The notes under the pieces are model-generated. The model was given only the letters and a program-made list of their open reading frames with translations, ran no database searches and was not told where the DNA came from. Shown one piece after another: positions 28,101 to 34,605 of a stretch of DNA of 64,000 bases. How positions within the stretch are numbered: the stretch's first letter is position 1; the number at the start of each line of letters is the position of its first letter. A program made the translations under genes and the position numbers. The stretch is from Sphaerotilus microaerophilus (GTDB lineage Bacteria; Pseudomonadota; Gammaproteobacteria; Burkholderiales; Burkholderiaceae_C), in contig NZ_AP025730.1 in the NCBI RefSeq assembly GCF_023734135.1, positions 992,001 to 1,056,000 on the forward strand, given 5' to 3'.

Positions 28101-30583
28101 CCGACGCCGACGGACTCGGTCCGATCAGCTACCAATGGCAGCGCAACGGCGTGGCCATCGGCGGCGCGACGGGCAGCAGCTACACCACCAGCCAGGCCGA
28201 CGTGGGCGCCGTGCTCAGCGTGGTGGCCAGCTACACCGACGCGCTGGGATCTGCCGAGAGCGTGGCGAGTGCCGATACGAGCGCAGTCGCGAACGTCAAC
28301 GATGCGCCCACCGGCAGTGTCACGATCGACGACAGCACACCGATCCAGGGCCAGACGCTCACGGTGTCGAACACCCTGGCCGACGCCGACGGACTCGGTC
28401 CGATCAGCTACCAGTGGCAGCGCAACGGCGTGGCCATCGGCGGCGCGACGGGCAGCAGCTACACCACCAGCCAGGCCGACGTGGGCGCCGTGCTCAGCGT
28501 GGTGGCCAGCTACACCGACGCGCTGGGTGCCAGCGAGAGCGTGGCCAGTGCCGATACGAGCGCAGTCGCGAACGTCAACGACGCGCCCACCGGCAGCGTC
28601 ACGATCGACGACCTCACGCCGACGCAGGGCCAGACGCTCACGGTGTCGAACACCCTGGCCGACGCCGACGGACTCGGTCCGATCAGCTACCAATGGCAGC
28701 GCAACGGCGTGGCCATCGGCGGCGCGACGGGCAGCAGCTACACCACCAGCCAGGCCGACGTGGGCGCCGTGCTCAGCGTGGTGGCCAGCTACACCGACGC
28801 GCTGGGATCTGCCGAGAGCGTGGCCAGTGCCGACACGAGCGCAGTCGCGAACGTCAACGACGCGCCCACCGGCAGTGTCACGATCGACGACAGCACACCG
28901 ACGCAGGGCCAGACCCTGACCGCGACGAACACCCTGGCCGACGCCGACGGACTGGGCACGATCAACTACCAGTGGCAGCGCAACGGCGTGGCCATTGGCG
29001 GGGCGACAGGCAGCAGCTACACCACCAGCCAGGCTGACGTGGGCGCCGTGCTCAGCGTGGTGGCCAGCTACACCGATGCGCTGGGCGCCAGCGAGAGCGT
29101 GGCGAGTGCGGGCACTGCGGCGGTGACCAACGTCAACGACGCACCCACGGCGGTCGATGGGGTGGTCGAGTTGGTCGAAGACCAGGGTCACACCTTTTCT
29201 GCCGCCGACTTCGGCTTTGCGGATGTGGACTCGGCCGATGCCCTGGGGGCCGTGCGCATCGAGGGGCTGCCCGGCGTTGGGAGCCTGACCCTGGACGGTG
29301 TGGCCGTGGTGGCGGGGCAGGAGATCGGCTCCGATCGCCTGGAGCACCTGATCTACAAGCCGCCTGCGGATGCCTTTGGGGCTGCGCTGGCCGTGTTGCA
29401 GGTGCGCGTGGCCGATGTCGCGGGTGTCTGGGCAGCGGACAGCCAGCAGGTGGTGCTGGATGTCCAGGCCGTGAACGACGCGCCGCGTCTGGAGCGCGTC
29501 GAGCTGACGTTGACGGATGGGGCGTCGCTGCTGCTCTCCGATGCGCAGCTGCTGGCCACCGATGTGGACTCGCCTTCCACGGAGGTGGTGTACCGGGTGA
29601 CTTCGATGTCCCATGGGCACTTCGAGGCGGTGGACCAGCCGGGTGTGGCGATCGATCAGTTCACGCAGGCCGATGTGTCCGGCCATCGGGTGCGCTTCGT
29701 GGCCCTGAGTTCCAGCAACCTGCCCAGTTTCGTGCTGGCGGTGGGCGACGGTGCCGGCACGCAGCAGCCGGTGAGCGTGCGGGTGTCGCACGAGACCACG
29801 GCGTTGCTGGCGATGCCCGGTGACGAGTCTGGCTCTGCTGGGGCGACGCCGGATGCGCCGGACGATCCTTCGCAGCCTGCGGGACCTGCGTTGCCGCCGG
29901 GGCCCCCGGCGCCGATGGGGACCGCTACCGTCAAGTCGATCGGCTCTGCACGCGATGGCGAGCGCGGCGGTGGGGAGGCGATGCAGGCGGCCGTGTTGCA
30001 GGCGGTGGTCGAGGGTGCCAGCACTGCGGAGGATGCGGCGCAGCACGCGAGCCGACAGGTGGCGGCAACGACCGCAGCGGTGCATCGCACGCCCCTGGTG
30101 GTGGACCTGCCGTCGTCTGAGCGGGAGCAGCAGGCCGCGCAGCGCCTGGCGCGGCTGGAGTTGTTGTTCGAGGCCGGTTGGGAGCTGGATCTTGGCCAGG
30201 ACAACCCGGACCAGGTGGTGGAGACGCTTGCGCTGGTGGAACCGCGCCGCGCCGGCCGCAGCAGTGAATCCAGCGGGCTGGCCGATGAGGGCGATGCGCC
30301 GTCGCAGGAGTTGACGCTGGCCACCGACGCTGCGCAGGCGGCGGGTGCCGTGCTGACGGCCGGGAGCGTCTGGTGGGCGCTGCGCGCGGGTGGGCTGGTG
30401 ACGAGCCTGCTTGGTTCGCTGCCGACCTGGCGCCATGTGGACCTGCTGGCGGTGCTGCCGGACGACGATGGGGCTGAAGGTTGGAACCGGGATGCCGATG
30501 ACGAGGCAGAGCGCGACGAGATGGCCTTCGACCGGTTGCTGTCGGGCGCCTCTGACGACGCGATGGAGAACGATCCGCGATGA
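19142..30583 (+). CDS. Giant LEPR-x-L / DUF4347 / multi-repeat cell-surface protein (3813 aa)
   Basis: The N-terminus is Arg-rich with no hydrophobic signal peptide. It carries the LEPRVLYSADA motif (18-28) known from very long bacterial exoproteins. A DUF4347 domain spans 184-325 (LHLISHGASGQLLFG, LLLYGCEVGAG), preceded by a partial degenerate copy at about 70-150. Seven propeller-like repeats follow (378-742), then several cadherin-like/Ca-binding beta domains. A LamG-like jelly roll lies at about 1424-1635, a DNRLRE-type domain at about 2364-2550, and seven near-identical 93-residue Ig-like repeats at 2681-3331. The tail has two more beta domains, the last CSPG-like, and a hydrophobic segment (SVWWALRAGGLVTSLLGSL, about 3741-3759) that could anchor it. 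The role is inferred: an adhesin, sheath or matrix protein exported by the products of the four upstream genes. The downstream cyclase start overlaps its stop (ATGA). Confidence 0.92.
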   Translation: MTRRRRPPVRPRLHVEELEPRVLYSADAALLLDPTLGGLAEVRVIAPPPAPAPAAAVQTLATPAMLDEAAQRRELVVVDARVADPYAVLDALARQRGGAASYDLVVLDADGDRQAQLTELLGHEQGLAAVHLVGPAQDAAPTQRSLGEVAALAALADGAELIGWQAGPGGELLRLADPAVQPLRSEIVFIDARVADIAPLLDELVADRSDDVVFEVIRIDASRDGLAQVSAALAGRSGIDALHLISHGASGQLLFGSGVVDTATLATRAGELGGWAGALSADADLLLYGCEVGAGEAGVQFTQALADATGADVAASDDRTGAAAQGGDWQLETRRGRLQATVLQAGTWGGSLGLTAQGGETLVNTTTSGGQTENWSAKTVAMDASGNYVVVWMDGSGVDGSGIGIYAQRYSAAGVAQGSQFQVNTYTADNQRNPQVAMAGNGSFVVVWESNGQDGSSYGVFAQRYSASGVAQGGEFRVNSTTALDQTEAAVAMDATGNFVVTWQSWSQDAVNSAGIYAQRYNSSGVAQGGEFRVNTYTTDDQSEPSIAMDAAGNFVIVWASWAQDGSDEGIYAQRYDSGGVAQGGAFKVNTYTTGYQGLPVVAMDGNGFVVVWESYAQDGSVSGVFGQRYNPSGVAQGSEFQINTTTTNNQQNPVVAMTTGGGFVVTWQSMAQDGSFDGVYARQYDGSGTALSAETRVNTTTTDYQDVPSVAADANGHLVVAWHGNGVGDSDGVFAQRYLYAVAPVLTLGGYSGTYVENAGVIFDASATVTDADTTVFSGGQLLYQITANGSSSDELGIRNQGSSAGLIGLSGSNVTYGGTVIGSYTGSAGAGSFGNGSTALTVTFNGSASVAAVQALVRNITYRNTSDNPGTATRTINLTVSDGTGMTSTPAVVTMAVTAVNDAPVITSNGGGATAAVGVAENSTTVAVVSATDAEGAALTYSILGGADAAKFSIDAGSGVLSFVSAPDYENPTDGGADNVYDVTVQVSDGSATDTQALAVTVTNVDEQIGAGASSSATTTGATSLTWFHTTSASSHDILIVTVSVRQDVPVTSVTYGGTALTQVGSRVDPSGKVRAEMWYLLAPPTGTANVVVTLSGSANATAGATTFYNVSQTTPFGSVTTGSGSGDPSLTLASAVGELVVDAVADRDVDSQVVGAGQTLLWTGKAGTGANDSWAGSSTEAGAASVTMSWTTNGGGAGEWAAVALSLKPFVNNAPVVATTGSVLAYTENGATTAVDSALTVGDADGDTLVGATVSISANYASGQDTLAFSTQNGITGSWNAGTGVLTLSGSATVAQYQAALRSITYANTSDNPSTATRTVSFTVSDGTSSNTATRNITVTATNDLPVAAADAGSGNEDVAINGNVLANDTDADGGALTATLVSGSSNGSLTLNADGSYSYTPNANWNGSDSFQYLVSDGSGLVHYWALEGNGNDVVGGAHGTVTGTTAVTGDAGSAMQFDEIDDVVVVPDFTYTNAFTVSFSFRLDDISGSTYQYLYSHGDYTAVNSLNILVGESGAGVGNAGVMRAVMRDSNDGAGSGVLTVDVNSLVGDGQWHEFTLVVAAGGTSKIYLDGTLCASDSRGGDAFDPTGSLYLGGRQDGDPSRLYGNALDSVKIYNRDLSSQEVAQLASTTQQGSVTLTVTSVNDAPVISAVEGSALAYSENAAATAVTATLTLTDIDSTNLSGATVQITGNYASGQDVLAFTNQNGITGSWNAGTGVLTLSGSATVANYQAALRSITYANGSDNPSTATRTVSFSVNDGMVDSNTATRNVSVAAVNDSPTVGGAMLAATTEDAANPPGDTIANLFSGSFADVDAGASLGGILVTHNPLNASQGAWQYSTDAGGNWHDIDAIAYPQSLALDAATRVRFLPAADFNGFPDSLSVRALDDSYAGAYTSGATRVTADATSPGGSSAISASLESLSTSVVAVNDAPLISFVSGSTVLAENAGALIVAPAATVADVDGTALTGGQLHVYFAENGQAEDRIAIRNQGSGAGQIGVSGTDVSYEGVVIGNWTGGTDGLTPLVVTFNSSATTVAVQALARNVTYENVSESPSTAVRTMAGYLTDGAGGSSNIVSGTLSITPVNDAPTLSSSSALPSVSEDDVTNSGFLVSFLADGANDADAGALKGLAVTSVDDSHGTWQYTLDGTTWQDIGAVSQTNARLLPSDTVARIRFVPAADWNGVTGPFAYQAWDQTSGVAGGLGDASVYGGSTAFSFGASSSSLSVMAVNDAPVNALPGTQVTPVNVPLTLSVANGNAISIGDADAANAALSVTLSATHGTLTLAGMAGLGFTTGDGTADASMTFTGTAAAINAALDGLVFTPAAGYQGSAVLSLATNDLGNTGSGGALADSDSLNIAVGGARFQEGADGYGGTQDTWVSTSSPGTDHGAQTTVVADDNSLRDAALLRFDNLFGTGAGQIPAGAIIQSVSLSVYVTNADALDFVALHRMLQPWTEASTFDSLISGVSTGGAEAGSALLTFSAGSTGWNHLSSAQLTATVQAWANGEANHGWAFISDNADLWTFASSENGTVSQRPYLSVSYVLPQAPVVAVSGTATSYTENSAPVAVDPALTVSDADSTHLAGATVRISANHQAGEDVLAFTSQFGITGSWDANAGILTLSGQATVAQYQQALRSVTYANTSEAPTADARTLAFSVTDVYSGLGSALVSRSLNVLPVNDAPTGGVTIDDVTPTQGQTLTATNTLADADGIGPISYQWQRNGVAIGGATGSSYTTSQADVGAVLSVVASYTDALGASESVASADTSAVANVNDAPTGSVTIDDLTPTQGQTLTATNTLADADGLGPISYQWQRNGVAIGGATGSSYSTSQADVGAVLSVVASYTDALGSAESVASADTSAVANVNDAPTGGVTIDDLTPTQGQTLTATNTLADADGLGPINYQWQRNGVAIGGATGSSYTTSQADVGAVLSVVASYTDALGASESVASAGTAAVTNVNDAPTGGVTIDDSTPIQGQTLTVSNTLADADGLGPISYQWQRNGVAIGGATGSSYTTSQADVGAVLSVVASYTDALGSAESVASADTSAVANVNDAPTGSVTIDDSTPIQGQTLTVSNTLADADGLGPISYQWQRNGVAIGGATGSSYTTSQADVGAVLSVVASYTDALGASESVASADTSAVANVNDAPTGSVTIDDLTPTQGQTLTVSNTLADADGLGPISYQWQRNGVAIGGATGSSYTTSQADVGAVLSVVASYTDALGSAESVASADTSAVANVNDAPTGSVTIDDSTPTQGQTLTATNTLADADGLGTINYQWQRNGVAIGGATGSSYTTSQADVGAVLSVVASYTDALGASESVASAGTAAVTNVNDAPTAVDGVVELVEDQGHTFSAADFGFADVDSADALGAVRIEGLPGVGSLTLDGVAVVAGQEIGSDRLEHLIYKPPADAFGAALAVLQVRVADVAGVWAADSQQVVLDVQAVNDAPRLERVELTLTDGASLLLSDAQLLATDVDSPSTEVVYRVTSMSHGHFEAVDQPGVAIDQFTQADVSGHRVRFVALSSSNLPSFVLAVGDGAGTQQPVSVRVSHETTALLAMPGDESGSAGATPDAPDDPSQPAGPALPPGPPAPMGTATVKSIGSARDGERGGGEAMQAAVLQAVVEGASTAEDAAQHASRQVAATTAAVHRTPLVVDLPSSEREQQAAQRLARLELLFEAGWELDLGQDNPDQVVETLALVEPRRAGRSSESSGLADEGDAPSQELTLATDAAQAAGAVLTAGSVWWALRAGGLVTSLLGSLPTWRHVDLLAVLPDDDGAEGWNRDADDEAERDEMAFDRLLSGASDDAMENDPR
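20275..21365 (+). repeat. Seven tandem about 50-residue propeller-like repeats in the giant protein
   Basis: Seven consecutive copies follow the pattern VAMDxxGNFVVxWxSxxQDG-x-GxxAQRYxxxGVAQGxEFxVNT. The seventh lacks the final strand (AADANGHLVVAWHGNG then DGVFAQRY). Exactly seven blades suggests a closed beta-propeller, though this is inference from repeat count and strand pattern. The copies are clearly diverged from each other, unlike the later 279-bp repeats. Confidence 0.75.
27182..29134 (+). repeat. Seven perfect-length 279-bp tandem repeats encoding Ig-like domains
   Basis: The repeats begin at 27182 and continue every 279 bp without indels, ending where the next NDAPT motif starts at 29135. 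Each encodes NDAPTGxVTIDDxTPxQGQ, a conserved YQWQRNGVAIGGATGSSY core, and YTDALGxxESVASA. Differences are confined to a few switch positions: TPTQ/TPIQ, TATNT/TVSNT, GASE/GSAE, and ADTSAVANV/AGTAAVTNV. These are shuffled between copies, the signature of recent unequal crossover or gene conversion. Confidence 0.97.
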
Positions 30584-32133
30584 GCTCCCTGCCTGCCCGG
30601 CCCGCCGGGCGACTGTGGCCCCGCTGGGGCATGCGACCGGTCACGCGCATCAGCCTCGGGCTGACGGCGCTGCTGATCTCGCTGCTGCTGGTGGCGGACC
30701 TGGTGCTGGGCGTGGTGCCCGGCCATGGCCAGTATGAGCGCATGCTGCGCAAGCGCGTGGCCGAGAACCTCGCGGTACAGCTGACCAGCCTGCTGCAGTC
30801 GGGGGACCATGCCGCGCTGGGCAAGACCATCCAGCAGGTGCTGGCGCGCAATGCGGAGGTGCGTTCGATCAGCGTGCACCGCCACGATGGCGCCCTGGTG
30901 ATGCAGCGAGGCGAGCTGCCGTCACTGGCCGAGCGCTCGCAGCAACAGGCCTCCGACCTGAACCACCTGCGCGTGCCCATCCTGGCGGGCCGCCAGTTGT
31001 GGGGCGAGGTGGAGATGACCTTCGTGCCGCTGGCCTCAGGCGGCCTGCGCCAGTGGCTGGCACAGCCGGGAGTGCAACTGCTGGTCGTGCTCGGTCTGGG
31101 GGGCTTCCTGCTCAGCCACGCCTACCTGAGCCGGGCGATGCAGTACCTGAATCCGTCCGCGACGATCCCGGACCGCGTGCGCCGCGCCTATGACAACCTC
31201 ACCGAGGGCCTGCTGATCCTCGACCAGCAGGCCCGCATCGTGCTGGCCAATGCGGCCTTCCGGCGCATGCATCCGGCGGCCCAGGTGGATCTGAACGGCC
31301 AGCCGATCCAGTCCCTGCGCTGGCTGCTGAACGGGCGCGACGAGGGGCAGCCAGAGGTGCCGCCCTGGGAGCGAACGCTCCACAGCGCCGAGAACGTGAC
31401 CGACGAGGTGCTGAGGCTGCCGCGCCCGGGCGAGCCGGACCTGCACCTGCTGGTGACCAGCGCGCCGGTCGTGGACGACCGGGGCAAGGTGCGCGGCTGC
31501 ATGGTCAGCTTCAACGACGAGACGGCGCTGCACCGCAGCCATGCCGATCTGCGCCAGGCGTTGGCCGAGGTGGAGCACGCCAAGGCCGAGGTGGATGCCA
31601 AGAACCAGGAGCTGCAGCGCCTGGCGTCGCGCGACCCGATGACCGGCTGCTACAACCGGCGCGCTTTCTTCGAGGCGGCCGAGGTGGCCTTCGAGGCGGC
31701 CCGGGCGGCCCACAGCGGGTTGTGCTGCATCATGAGCGACATCGACCACTTCAAGTCATTCAACGACACCTACGGCCATGCCGTGGGTGACCAGGTGATC
31801 CAGGTGGTGGCGCGTGCGCTGACGGGGGGCATCCGGCCGACCGACATCCTGTGCCGCTACGGCGGCGAGGAGTTCTGCATCGTGCTGCCGGGCAGCACCC
31901 CGGCCGTGGCCGCCGAGGTGGCCGAGCGTCTGCGTGCCGAGATCGAGTCGCATGCGCAGAGTGCGATCCGCGGCACGCAGGTGCGCCGGATCACCTCCAG
32001 CTTCGGCGTGGCCAGCTTGCTCACGGGTGCCAAGACGCTGAAGGAGCTGATCGACCACGCCGACCAGGCGCTGTATCGCTCCAAGGAATCCGGGCGCAAT
32101 CGCGTCACCGTCCACGAGCGCGAGTTGGCGTGA
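30580..32133 (+). CDS. Membrane PAS-GGDEF diguanylate cyclase coupled to the giant gene
   Basis: The 517-residue protein has two transmembrane helices (about 25-45 and 165-185) enclosing a periplasmic domain of about 120 residues. A PAS-like domain (about 205-330) and a coiled coil (ALAEVEHAKAEVDAKNQEL) precede the GGDEF domain. The active site is GGEEF at 428-432 and the inhibitory site RPTD (419-422) is at canonical spacing. It should therefore synthesise c-di-GMP and be product-inhibited. Its ATG lies inside the giant gene's last codons (ATGA overlap), so its translation depends on complete translation of that 11.4-kb frame. I infer that it reports on, or locally licenses, production of the surface protein. 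Confidence 0.93.
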   Translation: MSSLPARPAGRLWPRWGMRPVTRISLGLTALLISLLLVADLVLGVVPGHGQYERMLRKRVAENLAVQLTSLLQSGDHAALGKTIQQVLARNAEVRSISVHRHDGALVMQRGELPSLAERSQQQASDLNHLRVPILAGRQLWGEVEMTFVPLASGGLRQWLAQPGVQLLVVLGLGGFLLSHAYLSRAMQYLNPSATIPDRVRRAYDNLTEGLLILDQQARIVLANAAFRRMHPAAQVDLNGQPIQSLRWLLNGRDEGQPEVPPWERTLHSAENVTDEVLRLPRPGEPDLHLLVTSAPVVDDRGKVRGCMVSFNDETALHRSHADLRQALAEVEHAKAEVDAKNQELQRLASRDPMTGCYNRRAFFEAAEVAFEAARAAHSGLCCIMSDIDHFKSFNDTYGHAVGDQVIQVVARALTGGIRPTDILCRYGGEEFCIVLPGSTPAVAAEVAERLRAEIESHAQSAIRGTQVRRITSSFGVASLLTGAKTLKELIDHADQALYRSKESGRNRVTVHERELA

Positions 32134-32157
32134 ATCGCTGAGGGCGTTTGGGGGCCA

Positions 32158-32178
32158 GCCGCCGGTCAGACCGGTGGC
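32158..32178. terminator. Possible shared hairpin between convergent genes
   Basis: A 9-bp stem (one G-T pair) with a CAG loop spans the stop of the minus-strand kinase and lies about 25 bp after the cyclase stop. There is no T-tract on either side, so termination activity is doubtful. Confidence 0.25.
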
Positions 32179-34298
32179 GCCGGGGTGGCACCACGCCCAG
32201 GCGGCGCACCCGCCGCGGGCAGCGTGAAACGGAAGACGCTGCCATGCGGGAGGCGCGGCAAGGCGTGCCCGGGCTCATCGGCCGGCGGATGGGCCACCCA
32301 GGCCTGGCTGCTGAACTCCAGCGCGCCGCCATGCTGCTCGATCACCGTGCGGCACATGGCCAGGCCCATGCCCATCCCCTCGGGCTTGGTGGTGAAGAAG
32401 GGGGTGAAGAGCTGCTCGCCCACCGCGGCCGGGATGCCCAGGCCGTGGTCGGCCACGCGCCACTCCACCCAGCGCTCGCTGACGGGGTGGACGTGGATCT
32501 CCAGCAGCCGGTCGGCCGGGGCGATCCGTTCGTCCTCCATCGCCTGGATGCCGTTGCGTGCCAGGTTCAGCAGCACCTGTTCGACCATCGTGCGGTCGCA
32601 GGTCACCCGCGGCACCGGGGTGTCCAGGGCGATCTCGACGCGGCTGTGGCTGCGCCGCGCGGCCAGGCGGATCAGCGGCAGCACCGCCTCGATCAGCTCG
32701 TCGGCGCGCACCGTCTCGCGCAGCCGTTCGCGGCGGCGCACGAACTGGTGCACGCTGCGGATCACCCGGCCGGCGCGCTCGGCCTGTTCGGCGATGCGCT
32801 GGGTGGCCTGGCGCACCATGAGCTGGGTGGGCAGGTCGGCCGCGGGGTCGGCATCGTTCTCGGGCAGCAGGTTGAGCGAGCCGGTGGCGTAGCTCGCGAT
32901 GGCCGCCAGCGGCTGGTTCAGCTCGTGGCTGAGCAGGGTGGTCATCTCGCCCATCGTCGCCAGGCGGGAGGCGGCCTGCAGCTTCTCCTGCTGCTGGCGT
33001 GACAGCTCCTCGATGCGGCGCTGCGGCCCCAGGTCGAGCACCGAGCTCATCCAGCCGGCGTGCTGGCCGCGCCCGTCCACCAGCGGCGCCTCGAAGATCA
33101 GCACCGGGAAGCGCTCGCCACCGCGGCGCATGAAGACCGTCTCGTGGCCCTCGCGCGGCGGGCTGGCGCCCGCGAGCCGTTCGGCCTGCCGGCGGGCGTA
33201 CTCGGGAGCCATCTCCGGCGGCCAGTACGGTGGCGTGGTGGCGGCCAGCAACTCCTCGGCGCTGTAGCCCACCATCTGGCAGAACGCGGCGTTCACGTGG
33301 GTGATGCGCCCGTTCAGGTCGCGCGCGCGCAGGCCGGTGACCAGCGAGTCCTCCATCGCCTTGCGCACCGCCAGCGCGTCGGCCAGGCTCTGCTCGGCGG
33401 TGGCGCGGCGGCGCACGTCGTAGCCCAGCAGCGTCACCACGCCGGCCAGCGCGACGCCCAGCGCAATGACCAGCGCGGCCGAGAGGTTGGGGATCCAGCG
33501 CGGCGCCTGCGCCACGCTGTCCAGCCGCAGCGGCAGCAGCAGGCCGGACAGGTCGATCAGCCGCTCGGCGGTATAGACCCCGGCGCCGCGCCGGATGCCG
33601 GCGCGCGCCAGCCGGGTGCCGTCGGCCTCGACCAGCAGCACCTCGTGCTCGCGCAGGGTGGCGGCCGGTACGGCCTGTTCGAGCAACTCGCGCAGCACGA
33701 TGGTGCCGATCATCGCGCCCCGGGCCCGGCCATCGGCCAGGCTGGGCAGGCACAGGTCCACCACCTCCATGCCCAGGCCGCCGGTGGTGGGGACGAAATA
33801 GGTGCGCGAGAAGGCCGGCGTCGAGTAGCGCTGGGCGGTGGCACAGGCGGTCTGTGCGTCCACGCTCATGTCCTGGCGCGGGATGGTGCCGAACTGCCCG
33901 GGGTGGGAGGGTGAGACGACCGTGCTGTGCAGCCCGAAGGCCTCGTCGCGCAGCTCGATGCGCATCAGCTCGCGGTACTGCCGCATCACGGGCGTGGCAG
34001 CGGCCGTCCAGGCCGGGCTGCCCGGCTCCAGCCAGAGGAGCTGTTGCAGCGCCTGCATCTGGTCGGTCAGGCGTTGACGCACGTCGGCAGCGGCCACCGC
34101 GGCGGCGGCGTCGGTGGACTCCTGCACCCGCACGTGTTCGAGCTGCCAGGTCAGCCAGAGCAGGGCGCCCTGCGCGGCTACGAGCAGGGCTACGAGGGCC
34201 GACCACAGCAGCAGCCGGCGTCGGCGCCGCGCGGACGGGGAGGGCAGTGCGGCGCTGGCGTCGGGTCCGGTGGGTGGCAGTGATGCCGGTGCGCTCAT
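32166..34298 (-). CDS. PAS-containing sensor histidine kinase (DctS-like)
   Basis: The 710-residue membrane kinase has one transmembrane helix at about 35-55, a large periplasmic sensor (about 60-280) and a second helix at about 285-305. A PAS domain (NGRITHVNAAFCQMVGYSAEEL) is followed by a HisKA/HATPase core with SHELNQPLAAI (His458), NLARNGIQAM, DHGLGIP, FFTTKPEGMGMGLAM. The H-box and layout match the DctS/FixL-like family, where DctS senses C4-dicarboxylates. It faces maeB, a malate-consuming enzyme, on the opposite strand, which fits a dicarboxylate signal. No response-regulator gene is adjacent, so its partner must be encoded elsewhere. ATG 34298 is chosen over a longer frame because the transmembrane helix then follows a short basic N-terminus. 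Confidence 0.9.
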   Translation of the reverse strand: MSAPASLPPTGPDASAALPSPSARRRRRLLLWSALVALLVAAQGALLWLTWQLEHVRVQESTDAAAAVAAADVRQRLTDQMQALQQLLWLEPGSPAWTAAATPVMRQYRELMRIELRDEAFGLHSTVVSPSHPGQFGTIPRQDMSVDAQTACATAQRYSTPAFSRTYFVPTTGGLGMEVVDLCLPSLADGRARGAMIGTIVLRELLEQAVPAATLREHEVLLVEADGTRLARAGIRRGAGVYTAERLIDLSGLLLPLRLDSVAQAPRWIPNLSAALVIALGVALAGVVTLLGYDVRRRATAEQSLADALAVRKAMEDSLVTGLRARDLNGRITHVNAAFCQMVGYSAEELLAATTPPYWPPEMAPEYARRQAERLAGASPPREGHETVFMRRGGERFPVLIFEAPLVDGRGQHAGWMSSVLDLGPQRRIEELSRQQQEKLQAASRLATMGEMTTLLSHELNQPLAAIASYATGSLNLLPENDADPAADLPTQLMVRQATQRIAEQAERAGRVIRSVHQFVRRRERLRETVRADELIEAVLPLIRLAARRSHSRVEIALDTPVPRVTCDRTMVEQVLLNLARNGIQAMEDERIAPADRLLEIHVHPVSERWVEWRVADHGLGIPAAVGEQLFTPFFTTKPEGMGMGLAMCRTVIEQHGGALEFSSQAWVAHPPADEPGHALPRLPHGSVFRFTLPAAGAPPGRGATPAPPV

Positions 34299-34605
34299 GG
34301 GCACAGTATCCGCGCGCCCCGAGGTGGCGGGTCGTACGCGTTCGTACGCATCGCCGCACCGTGCCCCGCAATGAGGCATGGCGCAACGTCATGTCCTCTC
34401 CGCATGAGGCCATGCGGCATCGGGTGGATCCACAGTGGCGCGCGGGCAGCTGGCTTCCTAGAATCCGCGTCCCCCATGCGACAGGTTGGCCTGCGCGCGC
34501 TTGCAGGCGCGGCAACACAGGCTGGCCCGGTCGTGAATCCAGGCGGAACTCCGCCGCCTGCCCCCGCCTTCCCCGGGCCCCTCCAAGCTTCCTTCCGCTG
34601 CTGCC
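34299..34605 (+). promoter_or_regulatory. Divergent promoter region of maeB and sensor kinase; TAGAAT -10-like box
   Basis: The region is 307 bp. A TAGAAT hexamer at 34459-34464 matches the sigma70 -10 consensus at five of six positions and lies about 140 bp before the maeB ATG. No good -35 hexamer is present at 17 bp spacing. No coding signal was seen in the region. Confidence 0.35.

Noticed and set aside
26297..30436. A 1379-codon minus-strand frame with repeated motifs opposite the giant gene
   Set aside because: Its internal repeats are just the reverse complement of the 279-bp repeats. There is no signal, domain or start-site support.
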